NCBI GenBank assembly: GCA_036169595.1
Contig: CM069768.1
Span: 240,001 to 304,000, forward strand
DNA from: Dictyostelium firmibasis
Taxonomy: Eukaryota; Evosea; Eumycetozoa; Dictyosteliales; Dictyosteliaceae
Direction of reading: 5' to 3'
Length of the DNA: 64,000 bases
Made by a program: the position numbers and the translations under genes. The notes beneath the pieces were generated by a model. It was given only the letters and a program-made list of their open reading frames with translations, made no database searches and was not told where the DNA came from. How positions within the stretch are numbered: the stretch's first letter is position 1; each line of letters opens with the position of its first letter. Below are positions 1-11,680 of this stretch, piece by piece.

Positions 1-543
1 AGAGATTTCTTTGATGTGGAATTTAATCAACATATATTTGAGAGTGGGGAAACTATATCTAGTTTCACACCATTGGAGAATGACCGATTAGATGTTTGGT
101 CCAAATCATTGGTAATGTCAAATAGGGTATTGGATAGAATTTGGAAAAATAAATCACCTAGATACAACGCTCAACATGGTGTCCAAGCCTTTAATAGAAA
201 GGTTTGGGTTTTAATGAAGCGAGAACTAGAACAAGAGTTATCATTAACTTCTTCAAATAAATTCAGAACAACCAATGACATTCAAATACCTTTCACTTAT
301 AATCAATTTGCAAAGAGATACTCAAAGTATACACTAAAGGACCCTAACAATGCATACCATGCTCTCAAAAGCAAAAATTTAAAAAAAATACTACAGGAGG
401 TTCTAATCAATAAAAGTAAAGCAAAAACAATATGTTTAAACGATCTATTGGATGATAGTTTGGATCAAGAGGTAAGTCTTCAGATTTTTAACTTTTTCGA
501 GTCTTTATTCCCAATTAAATCACCCTATGAAGTAATTAATTAG
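1..543 (+). CDS. 3' end of an unrecognised protein-coding gene
   Basis: The reading frame is open from the first base of the window to a TAG at 541-543 (180 residues), so the 5' part lies off the left edge. No ATG is needed inside the window and none is chosen. The residues are mixed and not low-complexity, with charged helical stretches such as FAKRYSKYTLKD and a hydrophobic tail ending SPYEVIN. I recognise no domain. A perfect donor-like GTAAGT lies in frame at 472-477, so the last 24 residues could be intron read-through, but the frame stays sensible to the stop and I keep it. Its base composition is somewhat less A/T-biased than many neighbours, so a mobile-element origin cannot be excluded, though nothing shows it. 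Confidence 0.55.
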   Translation, partial: RDFFDVEFNQHIFESGETISSFTPLENDRLDVWSKSLVMSNRVLDRIWKNKSPRYNAQHGVQAFNRKVWVLMKRELEQELSLTSSNKFRTTNDIQIPFTYNQFAKRYSKYTLKDPNNAYHALKSKNLKKILQEVLINKSKAKTICLNDLLDDSLDQEVSLQIFNFFESLFPIKSPYEVIN

Positions 544-1029
544 AGCCTGTAAATTTATACTATTTTTAAAATAAAATGTAAAAATAAAAAAAAAAATTAA
601 TAAAAAAAAAGAAAATTTGTCGTTCTTTTTGGTTTTTTTTTACTAGTTTTGGTTTTTTTTTTATTTATTTTTTTTTAATTATTATTATTATTTTTTTATA
701 ATTTTAAATTTTTTTAATTGTAAATTCTTTATATTGCAACTTTTTTTCATTAAAACAGTAAGTTTATACTCTTTTTAAAATAAAATATTAAAAGAATTCC
801 CAAAAAAGAAAATTCCTTTGGTTTTTTTTATTTTTGGTTTTTTTTTTATTTTTCACCTTTTTTTTTTTTATTTTTTTTTTATATTTTTTGAAATTTTTTT
901 TTACAAATCATCAATATTTGTGTAAATAAAGCTTTTTTCGATTCCTTTTTAAAAAATAGATAATAATAGTATTAGTAATAGTGATATAACTGCCATTGTT
1001 TCTATTATTATTGTTACTATTTTTTAAAA
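544..1029. other. AT-rich intergenic region
   Basis: This is the spacer between the partial gene on the left and the GANP-like gene. It consists of T- and A-runs, including two similar blocks of G-interrupted T tracts around 630-680 and 820-880 that look like a short local duplication. I see no RNA gene or open frame of note. Confidence 0.6.
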
Positions 1030-1853
1030 ATGGAGAATATATGGGGCAAGCCCAATACTTCGAATAACAATGGCACCAATACAGGCACTATATTCGGAGC
1101 GGGTACAGCTAGTTCTATATTCGGAGCACCCGTATTTGATAATTCAGGTACATCAACATCAACAACAGAAAACCAAGGTAGCAATACAATAAGTTTTGGA
1201 AATAGTTCACCATTTTCAATATCTTCAACATTAAATCCAAATGCACCACCATTTACACCATCATCCACACAATCATTTAATAATGGTGGTATTAATTTAA
1301 ATAATAAAATTCAAACAAACAATAAAACTAATATTTTATTTGTTAGTAATATACCAGTTTCACCAATTGGTGGTGATAGTGTATTGATCAATGAGATGAA
1401 AAAACATTTTGGACAATATGGTACAGTTTTATCTGTTGACAACATTAAAAAAAAACCTAATAATACCTATAATTTATCTCTAACATATTCAAATAGTGTA
1501 ATTATTTATAATAATAATAACTATTGTTACTATTACTAATATTTTATAATTTAAATCTAATGTTAATGAATTCTTTTATTTATTTTCTTAGGGCGAAGCA
1601 TCAGAAGCAATTAAAAAAGGAAGGAAATACCAACACTCAATACTTATAATCAAACCACATAAAAATTTCCCAATCACTACACCTATAACACCATCATCAT
1701 CGTTATCATCCTTTATTAGTACAAATAATAACAATGGTAACAAACAGAACGAAAATAATAGTGATATATCTTTAATATTAAAAAAGGATGATGAATTAAT
1801 GTTAAAATCACATGAAAGAAATTTAAGATTTCAATTAATGAAAAATGCACCTC

Positions 1854-1944
<91 letters not shown>

Positions 1945-1945
1945 T

Positions 1946-2004
<59 letters not shown>

Positions 2005-5000
2005 ACAATCATTTTCAAAAGAATTAATAAATGAGGAAGAGGAAGAGGAAGAGGAAGATGAAGAAGAGGATAATTTTAAAGAAGATGGGATTGAAGAGGA
2101 TGACGGTATTAATAATGTTGATAATGAGGATGAAGATCTTTGTGGTATTAGTCAATCACTGTCAGTTAAACCAATATCAATGACCACTTCACAACCAACA
2201 GCAACAGGAACTTCAATTGCAACTACTTCATTAAAAAATAATGGCCATAAAATTGGATTATGTTTAGATTTTATACCAGCAAAAGAGAAGCAACATAGAA
2301 CATCATCGGGTGATATTAATATATTAGAGAAGGTACCGAGCACTGGTGAATTGAATCTTTTAAAAAAGTATAAGAGAAATGTAGCAGACGATAATACAGA
2401 GATTCCACCCGATGAAATTAGACCGGTGCATGTGCTATTAAAGGTGATGGATTACATCACCCACGAGATTGCCGATCAAGAATCACTTCAAAGACCTGGT
2501 GTAACATTTTCAGAGATTCAAAATTTTATTCGTGATAGAACTAGATCAATTAGACAAGATTTAACATCACAACATGCCAAAGATGGCATCTCTATCGATA
2601 TTCATGAGAGATGCACCCGTTTTCATATTGTTTCACATCATTACCTATGTGAATTACCCGATAAGGATTTCAATGCCTTCCAAAACCGTGAACAATTGAA
2701 TAATTGTTTAACATCCTTAAAGCAATTCTATACCGATCATTTCAAGCAATCAAATGGACTCATCGCTAGAAATGAACCAGAATTTCGTTCCTATTACATT
2801 TTGAATAATCTTGAGAACAACTATGATCTCGTTTCTTACATGATCGATATACCTCGTTCCATCTTTCATCATCCTTTCATTCAATACGCTATTGAGGTTT
2901 GGAAAGCTTATCGTTCAGATAACTACAGCAGATTTTTTATGTTAACTCTATCAGGAACCTACCTACAAATGTGTATACTTCATCGTTATTTCACTCATGT
3001 TAGAAAGATTGCCATCAAAAGGATAGCCAAATCTTACAGAGCCCCAAAACAACCAACTACCCTATTCCCTATTCAAGATTTTAATAACATCTTAATGTTC
3101 TCTGATTCAAATGAAACTATTCATTTCATTTCCTCAATCAACGGTATATCAATAGATTCAATTGTTGGTGGTGATCAAATTGTATTCAATCATTCCTACA
3201 GTTTCAATCAGATTGAAGATATTTTAGTCACTCCTTATCGATCTTCAATCGTTATGTCACGTGCTCCTAAAACTTTTCAACAAACCCTTGACGTACCAGA
3301 AGCCGTCCCAATCGCTCATTATCGTAAATGTTTTATTGATTTCGATCAGTACTATCAAAATCCTTCAATCTATAGTAACATCTCATTAGAGCTTGAATCT
3401 GAGCAATCTGAACTTAATTATTCTATAGCTGCTTCTGGTCCGATTAAAAGTTTAGTAACTAAAAATGCAATTGCATTGAACAGATTAAGTGATTGTTTAG
3501 GTAAAAGAATTACTCCAGTTCAACCGAATCATATTACAACCACGACGCCACCACCAACAATAACACCAAATTTACCCATTAAATTACCTACTATTTTATC
3601 AACATCTAAACAAATTCCTCAATCCTCATCAAAGATAATTAATATCGCCACCGTCACCAGTTCTCCAAACATAAATAGTAATACAACCGTATCATCAAAT
3701 GATACTCCATCAATTTTCAATAAAAAATCACCACCAACTACAAATTCTAATTCTACAGTAAATCCTACATCCACATTATCTCCTTCTTCAACATCTTCCT
3801 CATCCTTATTTAATAATAAAACAGGCTTTGGAATTAGCAATGCCATTAATTCAAAATCTATATTTGAAACATCAACAGCGACACCAACTTTTTCCACCTC
3901 AAAAACAACAATTATTGAAAATAAAACATCCACCCCAACACCAATATCAACTCCGTCAACAACCAGAGTTTTTGGAAAACCTTCTGTAAATACTATCTTT
4001 GGAGTCTCTACCACTGTAGATAAAATTTCACAATCAACAAACCCAACCTCTTCTGTCTTTGGTAATACTTCCCTTCCAACTACGACAGCACCACCATCTA
4101 TATTCTCAAATAAAAATAGTTTTTCTCAACAAAAAACTAGTGGTGACATTTTTTCATCAACAACCATCTCTCAACCATCAAATAATGATTCACTTAAAAT
4201 CAATGGTGCCCCTCCAACTAAAACTATTGAAACCTCTATTAAACCAATACAACCTTCAAATTTATTTAGTAATGGTAGTGGTGTATTTACAACACCAATA
4301 CCAACACAAACACAAACACAAACACAAACACAAACACAAACACAAACACTAACACAAAAACAAACACAAACATCAACACCAACAACGCCAACACCAACAG
4401 TCTTAGGAGCAATCAAGGAAAACAACCAAAATATTTCTAATGATACAAAAATAATGACACCAAAACATTCATCATCACAAATTTTATTAAATTCCGCAAT
4501 AGCATCAACACCTATGAGTGTTTTACCAGGTAATAAAGTTACAACAGAAAGGGATAAAAAAAGATCAATTAAAAATGATGACCAAGGAGATAATGTAAAT
4601 TTATATACACCAATGCCAATATCCACAATTAAATCACAATTTACCGATTTCTCATCATCTCCAATGAACATGTCAACACCCTACGTTGGCAAACAATCCA
4701 ATTTCCATAATGATAAACAACAACTACTTTCTTTTCCATCTAATCTCACAGATCTTGAAAAACCCTCAAATAAAGTTCAATCACTTCCACCTCCAACTAT
4801 TGTCGTCAAAAAACAAACAAAATCCTATTCTGAGAAATCAGACAAAGCATTACTTTCCTACATGTTTAGATGTTGGAGATTTCAACTATTACGTTTTAAA
4901 AACCAACAAAAACAAATACAACATATTGGTGACGAGCTTCCATTAGATATAGGTGCCAAAGAGAATAATTTAGTATTGTTACAATCATTAATAACTCCAA

Positions 5001-5049
5001 AAAAACTATCACCATCAATTCAATCACAATTAAAACAAGATGGCTCAAT

Positions 5050-5131
<82 letters not shown>

Positions 5132-5276
5132 ATTACAATTGATTTATCACCAATAAATATTCCATTTTATATATATGATAATCTAGATAAAATTAATAGA
5201 AAAAATCAAAAAGGTAAACCCCTATTTTGGAAACTTTTATATTGTTGTCCGGATCCACAATCAAATAATAATAATA

Positions 5277-5308
<32 letters not shown>

Positions 5309-7335
5309 CAACAAATTATAGAAATTATATCAAATAAATTATCATATGAGAGATATAATTTACAACAACAACAAAATGATATTACAACGTTATGTCAAAT
5401 TCAAAAGTATCATGTGGAATACAAAGATGAAAAATCACAAATGAAAACTAAGACTGCCGATAGATCAATAGGTATTTGTATAAAAAGAGTTTATAATAGC
5501 ATAAGCAATGACCACGAAAAAGACAAAGAACTACAAATTCAAATGGTTAGAGGACTCTCATCTATATTATTTCAAGTATCAACAAGTATTGGATTCGATT
5601 CTAATTGTAAATTACAATTATCAAGATTTTTAAATTCAATTCAAATTGAAGAACCAATTCAACGTATTCCAATTTTATTTTTAATCATAAATGATAATGA
5701 TTATAGTAATATCGACAATTATAATAATTGCGAAAAAATTCATAAATCAATTAACGAATTTATTATGAATAACCAAAGGATTTGGAATGAAACTATAAAT
5801 AAAACCAACATAACCAAAGTTGATAGAATCGATTCAATTGTTGATAACAATATCAGTGGTGATAATAACATTTTGGTTAAATCTTTAGAATGGCTCAGTA
5901 GTAACACTCCACCAATTCCATTCACAGAGATAAGACCTTTGTCATCTGTATTTGATTCTGTAATTGTCAATAAATTCTCAACTGCTATCTTTAGCCATTA
6001 TTCAAAACAATTCCAAAATCCATTAGTATATAATCAAATACAACAACAACAACAGCAACAACAGCTTCCAACACCTCAAAATATTGTAAAGTATTTTAAT
6101 TTTGTAATTAATCAATTAATTGGTTTTATTACAAACCCTGCTTTGAAATCTATTCAATGGCCGATACCTGAGTTTAGTGGAGGCTCTACTGCATATTGGA
6201 ATAGTGATCAAGTATTCAATTCAATCAAAACATCTCTGAATTCAATTCTTTTACATAATTTACCAAATGAATTAAACGATTTAGTTGGCGCCATATCAAT
6301 TGATAATATGACTTCTTCGATGTCATCATCGTCATCATCATTATTACAACAAAATCAAACTATTGAACCTATAATTAAACAAATTAATAATTGGATATCA
6401 TCTCATCAAAAAGATAAAATAGAGTCAATTAATATTGATAACCAAGTTAGAGAAATATTTAGTGAACAGTTTATTCCAAAATTTGGTAATTTTCTTTTTA
6501 TTATTATTATTTTTTTTTCAAATTTACTAATATTTTTTTACCTTAAAAAATAGAGAAATTTAATAACAATAATGTGTATTTTATAGTAATCCCATGGCAT
6601 TTAATATTTGAAACTATCTTTTCTTATCAAATTAGTAAGATTCCATTCATTCAGTCATTTTTTAGTGATTTAATGATTAACGATCTTTCAGATTTTAATA
6701 GTTTTTCTGGAAATTTCAATGTTAATAGTCAAAAGATCATATCATTGCCAATAATAAAGAGTAACGATCCTTTAACTACCTCTTCACCGTCAAAGAAAAG
6801 ACAGACAAACAGTGATAATTTATCTTCTCCTTCAAAGTATCATAGAGTTCATTTTGATGAAATGAAACTTGATGATCTTAATAATACCACCATTAATCCG
6901 ATGAAAAGAAAACAAAATATTGTAAATTATATAAATTCTGGCAACAACAATAACAACAACAGCTATAACAGTAATAATCAAATGTTAGCATTATCAAATA
7001 ATAATAGTATACTAAATAGCCAAATTCAATTAAGTAAAAGTTTAAACTCAAAGAATCAAAGTACCTCTAGAGCTTTGGATCAATTGTTGTTAAGTTTACA
7101 AAATGAAAAGAAAAAAACAAAAGCAATCAATAGATCTCTTATTTCAACTATCAATAGCCATAAACATGGTGAAAGTGGTAATGATAGCAATAACCAATTA
7201 GTAACCTTACCTTCAAATACCAAGGGTACGATAACAAGTACAATTTCATTTAAAAACCATAAATTAACCGGTAGTGTGTTGGATGTGTCAGAAAAACTAT
7301 TGTTTTTAATAAACAACGACAATGATAATAAATAA
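1030..7335 (+). CDS. GANP/MCM3AP-like Sac3 mRNA-export protein
   Basis: Spliced model: exons 1030-1497, 1592-6485 and 6554-7335, giving 2047 residues. Both introns are GT-AG and phase-consistent. The N-terminus has FG-type motifs (TIFGAG, SIFGAP, SFGNS) as in nucleoporins. Residues of about 100-180 form an RRM-like fold (ILFVSNIP as RNP2) that spans intron 1. A Gln run (about 245-300) and an acidic stretch follow. Residues of about 380-690 match the Sac3/GANP helical domain (CLDFIPAKEKQHR near its start). A long Ser/Thr/Pro linker with further FG sites and a second Gln run separates this from the C-terminal region. FG plus RRM plus Sac3 is the animal GANP order; that family scaffolds the TREX-2 complex, which couples transcription to mRNA export at the nuclear pore. 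Family assignment is strong; the role here is inferred. Confidence 0.88.
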
Positions 7336-7567
7336 AGATATTTTTTGCTATTGAATTATAAACCAGTTAATAAAATCTCTTGATATCATCTGTTAGAGTT
7401 TATGTAAAATAATATCCTAAATTTGAGATATAATTAATTATTCGAATTGATTATTTTTTTATAAAATTAATACATTTTACAATGGCGTATTGCCTATGAT
7501 AAGAAGCAAGGTCTATCGGCGATGTGTTAATTAAATAAATTATCTTTATTGATTACTTTATTATTAT

Positions 7568-7612
<45 letters not shown>

Positions 7613-7679
7613 GCTTCAATGTTGTTTCTATTATGCGATTCGTCGTGGAAATTACGTGTTCTTTGTTATTGAATTAGCT

Positions 7680-7691
7680 GAGAATCGAACC
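7680..7691 (-). promoter_or_regulatory. B-box-like sequence (external B box candidate)
   Basis: On the minus strand this reads GGTTCGATTCTC, close to the tRNA B-box consensus GGTTCGANTCC. The same 12-mer occurs at 13271-13282, next to the tRNA-Gln gene. Dictyostelium tRNA genes are known to carry extra 'external' B boxes in their 3' flank. This copy would have lain roughly 280 bp downstream of the tRNA before the retrotransposon arrived. Confidence 0.5.
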
Positions 7692-7758
7692 ATTTTTTTA
7701 TTTTTTTTTACCTATTCAAGGGTTGCGCCTTGAGACGGTTTTCCGTTAGGAGGCGAGT

Positions 7759-7770
7759 GGAAATCGAACA
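7759..7770 (-). promoter_or_regulatory. Weak B-box-like sequence
   Basis: The minus strand reads TGTTCGATTTCC, a weaker match to the tRNA B box. It may be a second tRNA-derived fragment. I could not fold a complete tRNA cloverleaf from the surrounding bases, so this is debris or coincidence rather than a gene. Confidence 0.3.
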
Positions 7771-7847
7771 TCGTGTCTGGTAGGTTGCCTATATAATTGA
7801 TACAATTTATATAATCACCGACGGGCAGAGCTATATTTCCAGACCTG

Positions 7848-7859
7848 TTTTTTTATGCT

Positions 7860-7862
<3 letters not shown>
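7848..7862. repeat. Target-site duplication, copy beyond the element's 3' end
   Basis: The 15-bp sequence TTTTTTTATGCTAAC here is repeated exactly at 13185-13199. The two copies abut the A-tail and the 5' end of the TRE element, as expected for target-primed reverse transcription. The identity of the copies suggests a recent insertion. Confidence 0.85.
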
Positions 7863-7904
<42 letters not shown>

Positions 7905-8002
7905 ATTAATGATTATTGTTTGACCTTAGTCTTTAACAATAATAAAGTTTATTATTTTTAATAGTTAATTTAATTAATGTTCATTATATGATGCTTTTAC
8001 AT

Positions 8003-11000
8003 TTATATGAAAAAGTCAACAATCACATTATTAGGGAGAGATTTTCTTAATATACAGTATTTTTTTGAAATCCTGTTTTTGATTATTTTTATATTATTAT
8101 TATAAGAGTTGATATCATTGAATCTTTCTGGTTCTTTGGCCATCGATAATTTATATTCTTTTAATAATTTGATGTATTCCATAGAAGCTAGTTGGTGCCA
8201 TTTGTTTGTTAGCATTTCAAAATCCAGATTGGTATCTTGTAGCTCTTTGTTACCATACAATTGATTACAAATCCATATCCATATGTGATGCATGATTAAT
8301 GCTATTACATTATTGTATGCATATGATCTGTTTAAGTCATAATTAATGGCTTTATAACACCATGTGAAGTAAGGCTTGTGGAAGGCTTCTATTCCGTAGT
8401 CAGGATTGATTTGGTTATCGGTTGGAGTATTGTTATTGAATTTTGGAAATATTTTGATAATTGGTTTTCCATTTACAATCGCTCTATCCACCGTCCAGTT
8501 TGAAAGTCTACCTGTTGTCACAAAGACGAAATTTTTTAGTTTGTTAATATTTATGAAGTTTTTTGTTTTTGTGCAGCTAAAGAATAGGTGACCGTATGGA
8601 TCAATAGACATGTTAGTATTACACATTGGGCATGGTTTTTCGTGGAGATAGTTTAGAGGGAGGCATCTCGAATGAAATCTAAACATTGTGTTTTTAGTTT
8701 TTGGATCTTTGATATTTAGTATGTTGGTGAAAAGGAAGTTATAGTTATACCCTCTCATAGAAAGATTATCTTGGAGAAAGGTTTTAGGTATTCTTTCCTC
8801 TTTGGAGTCAATTTCTTTATACCATTCAGATAGAGATAAGGGAAGACCCGATTGATTTTTTATTGAAATGGCGAATCGGAAAATTCCTCTTTTAGTTCTA
8901 CATTTGTTCCAATCATCTATATTACTCTTTAGAAATTGTGAGGTAATTCTATTTGATGTTAATTGAAAGTTCCAGCTTTTATGAGTGGCTGATGACAATG
9001 AATTGTTTTCTTGTGCGTGGATGAATTCGTTGATTATCCACAGTCTTTGGGCTTTTTGTCTTTGTTCGATGTCCCATATATTCCACCCACCTTGTTCCAT
9101 TGGGTATCTTGATCTTCTTGCGCTCATGAGATTAATAACATTGAATCCTGTGGAGTTTTTGTAGTTTGAGGCCGAAAGGAACCATTCCACTATTTTGTTA
9201 ATTTGTTTCAGTTCATTCTCATTGTATTTTTCAATATATGAAAAGTATGTTAGTTTTGATAATGCGAAGGCTTTAAGAATGCTAGTTTTTGTTTTTACCG
9301 TGGTCCCTGTTGTTTTCCAAAGTAAAAGAGATGCTCGAATTGATCTCAGAATTTCAGGCATTTTCCTGTGGATACCATTCTTAGTGAAGAAGTATCCAAG
9401 GTATCTTTCTGGGTTATTTGACTCCGGAATCTCGATTCCATTGTAGTTTGTATTACCCAGAACTATCGATGCTGATTTATCCAGATTTAATTTGGAGGAG
9501 GTTGCTTTACAAAAGGTGTTGAAGTGTTTAAGAACCATTTTTAGTTGATTTTTATTCTCTACCAAAGAAGTCGAATCATCCGCGAAGCCTTGGAATTTTT
9601 CTCTTTGTGGTCCATCGTTTAAAGGTAGTCCTGTTATGTTGTTATCTTCCAATATTACTCTAGCCAGAGATTCGATAACTAGTACGAAAAGGGTCGGTGA
9701 TAAAGGGTCTCCTTGTTTTACTCCCCTTTTAATAATGAAAGGTTGTGTTTTGTTGTTGTTTACTTCTACTCTTGCTTCTGAATCTGTTAAAAGACTCATA
9801 ATAAGATTGGTTATTTTGTACGGGATATTAATATGGAGTAGTGTTCTAAGGATTGAATCGTGAGAGATTGAATCAAAGGCCTTTTCGAAATCGTAGAAAG
9901 TTATTATCCCGTTTAAATTCTTTTGGTTACAATACGATATCGTTTCATTGATAGTAAAAATGTTGTCCAAAATAAATCTTCCTGGGACAAAACCTTTTTG
10001 ATTGGTGTTGATTACTTTGGGAAGAATCTTAACTAATCTATTATTGATGGTCTTTGACTGGATTTTGTAGATGCAGTTTGCCAGAGTAATTGGTCTTCTG
10101 TTTTTAATTAATTCTGGATCGCCTTTTTTTGGAATTGTAATAATGAGTCCTTCTTTATGTTTTTTATTGATTTTAAAAGGGTTTTCTAGTGAATCATTGA
10201 ATGCTGAGGCTAAAAGGGGTGCCAATTTCTTTTTGTGTGTAATAAAGAAGAGATTGGTGATACCATCTGGTCCGGGAGATTTATTTGGATTCAGCTGGTT
10301 TATAACTTCGATAATTTCCTCCTCCGAAAAATCCTTATCTAGTTCTGTCCAACTTTCATCTTGTTGAAATTTCCAATGTTTTAGCATGTCGATGTGTTCT
10401 CTTGGAGAATCTGGTTTGAGATCATATAGAGTTTTATAAAAATTGAAAAATTCATTTTCAATTCCCGTTTGGTCTCTAATGGTGACTCCTTCATCGTTTT
10501 TAATGGCATCTAGTTTGAAGTCCAAAGTTCTTTTTTTGATCTTTGCTGAGATGTATTTAAGAGAGGTTTCTTCGCAATAGTTTCGTAGATCTGATCTCAT
10601 TTTCATATCGATTTTTTTTGAGTCTTTGATTGCCAGAAGTGCGTTGTATGCATAGTCTCTTAAATCCGATTGAAGAAGGTCTTTGAGATTATTTGTGATG
10701 GCTTTCGCGTTGTAGTCTCCTTGTTTTTGAAATTCTTGGTATAACAATTTAATTCTCGAAATTAGAGATTGCAGTTGATTGAAACCAAAAGAGCCAGGAA
10801 AATCAGAGTTGAGTTGGTTAGCGTCTTTTAAAATTGAGTCAACTTTTGCCAGCATGGGATTGGCTAGGATAGAGGTGTTTTTTAATTTCCATCTGTTCCT
10901 TTTAGATGATTGGAGAGTAGTGTTTAGCAAGAGGCCAGTGGATATGAAGTTGTGGTCAGACAACGGGGTTCCGTCAACTGAAGGAGGAATAATATTTTGG

Positions 11001-11680
11001 AAGTTGAGGTTACCGAAATCGATAAGGCTGTTTGATATGTATATCCTGTCCAATCGTCTTGTGATTGTTCTGGTGACTACTTGGTTTTGATCTTTGTGTA
11101 TTCTCAAGAATGTGTGTTTCTTTTCTGGGTCCATATCTCGCAGGTTATTCGTAAATCTTATTGATTCGATGAGAGAAGCTAATTCGTCTGGATTCTCAGA
11201 TTGACCTTCCTCGTTTAGATCGTTGAAATCTAGACAATTGAAGTCGCCTGCAATGATATCAATTTTTTCTGTCATAGTTAGGCAGAGGTCGTTATAAATT
11301 TTTCTGAGTTCCTCTGTGAAGCTCTTTCTTTTTTCTGGGTTTGCCGGGGCATATATGGCGAGTATTGAAATAGAGAGGCTATTAATACATATTTCTGCCA
11401 GTATGGCTCTACTTTCGATGATAATTTTGGGTGTGATTTTGATAGAGTTGTTGTTGTGATTGAGGATGCCAATGCCGTTACCTCTGCTCGAGACACTAAT
11501 AATTGAACCGGGGAAGCTTAGATTGGCAGCTGTAAAGTCTGCGTTTAGTTCATTTACTACTGTGATTGTGGGAGTGTTCTTATCTGAAAGGATTTCGATA
11601 AGGTTTGTTTTTTGACTAAATGACCTGTCAGTACTCCACCCTCTGACATTCCATTGGTTAATGGTCATTTTGAGACCCAT
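8003..11680 (-). CDS. TRE3 ORF2: endonuclease and reverse transcriptase
   Basis: 1225 residues. The N-terminus is an AP-type endonuclease (MTINQWNVRGWS near the start, AGDFNCLDF, then LSDHNF as the catalytic Ser-Asp-His). The centre is a LINE reverse transcriptase with NPNKSPGPDGI, NRRPITLANCIYK, NQKGFVPGRF, YDFEKAFDSI, GVKQGDPLSP and the catalytic FADD box. Near the C-terminus is a Cys/His knuckle (CPMC, then GHLFFSC). Its start codon overlaps the ORF1 stop as TGATG (11678-11682), an arrangement that favours termination-reinitiation. The frame has no interruption, so the protein may be active. Confidence 0.95.
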   Translation of the reverse strand: MGLKMTINQWNVRGWSTDRSFSQKTNLIEILSDKNTPTITVVNELNADFTAANLSFPGSIISVSSRGNGIGILNHNNNSIKITPKIIIESRAILAEICINSLSISILAIYAPANPEKRKSFTEELRKIYNDLCLTMTEKIDIIAGDFNCLDFNDLNEEGQSENPDELASLIESIRFTNNLRDMDPEKKHTFLRIHKDQNQVVTRTITRRLDRIYISNSLIDFGNLNFQNIIPPSVDGTPLSDHNFISTGLLLNTTLQSSKRNRWKLKNTSILANPMLAKVDSILKDANQLNSDFPGSFGFNQLQSLISRIKLLYQEFQKQGDYNAKAITNNLKDLLQSDLRDYAYNALLAIKDSKKIDMKMRSDLRNYCEETSLKYISAKIKKRTLDFKLDAIKNDEGVTIRDQTGIENEFFNFYKTLYDLKPDSPREHIDMLKHWKFQQDESWTELDKDFSEEEIIEVINQLNPNKSPGPDGITNLFFITHKKKLAPLLASAFNDSLENPFKINKKHKEGLIITIPKKGDPELIKNRRPITLANCIYKIQSKTINNRLVKILPKVINTNQKGFVPGRFILDNIFTINETISYCNQKNLNGIITFYDFEKAFDSISHDSILRTLLHINIPYKITNLIMSLLTDSEARVEVNNNKTQPFIIKRGVKQGDPLSPTLFVLVIESLARVILEDNNITGLPLNDGPQREKFQGFADDSTSLVENKNQLKMVLKHFNTFCKATSSKLNLDKSASIVLGNTNYNGIEIPESNNPERYLGYFFTKNGIHRKMPEILRSIRASLLLWKTTGTTVKTKTSILKAFALSKLTYFSYIEKYNENELKQINKIVEWFLSASNYKNSTGFNVINLMSARRSRYPMEQGGWNIWDIEQRQKAQRLWIINEFIHAQENNSLSSATHKSWNFQLTSNRITSQFLKSNIDDWNKCRTKRGIFRFAISIKNQSGLPLSLSEWYKEIDSKEERIPKTFLQDNLSMRGYNYNFLFTNILNIKDPKTKNTMFRFHSRCLPLNYLHEKPCPMCNTNMSIDPYGHLFFSCTKTKNFININKLKNFVFVTTGRLSNWTVDRAIVNGKPIIKIFPKFNNNTPTDNQINPDYGIEAFHKPYFTWCYKAINYDLNRSYAYNNVIALIMHHIWIWICNQLYGNKELQDTNLDFEMLTNKWHQLASMEYIKLLKEYKLSMAKEPERFNDINSYNNNIKIIKNRISKKYCILRKSLPNNVIVDFFI

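Larger units (their letters stand above)
7336..7847. other. Spacer with tRNA-related B-box-like debris
   Basis: This is the region between the GANP-like gene and the retrotransposon's outer target-site copy. It is more G+C-rich than normal Dictyostelium spacer. It holds a T40 run (about 7569-7608), two B-box-like sequences on the minus strand (7680-7691 and 7759-7770), and two small adjacent hairpins near 7716-7747 (TCAAGG...CCTTGA, then ACGG...CCGT). Before the insertion it was contiguous with the tRNA-Gln 3' flank. It may contain a remnant of an older, truncated TRE whose A-tail is the T40 run, but I could not confirm that. Confidence 0.45.

Noticed and set aside
7741-7850. A second tRNA gene (possibly with an intron) on the minus strand
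   Set aside because: Only a weak T-arm-like segment is present. I could not form an acceptor stem or a proper anticodon arm; the palindromic AT stretch at 7790-7813 is not a tRNA intron that I can justify.
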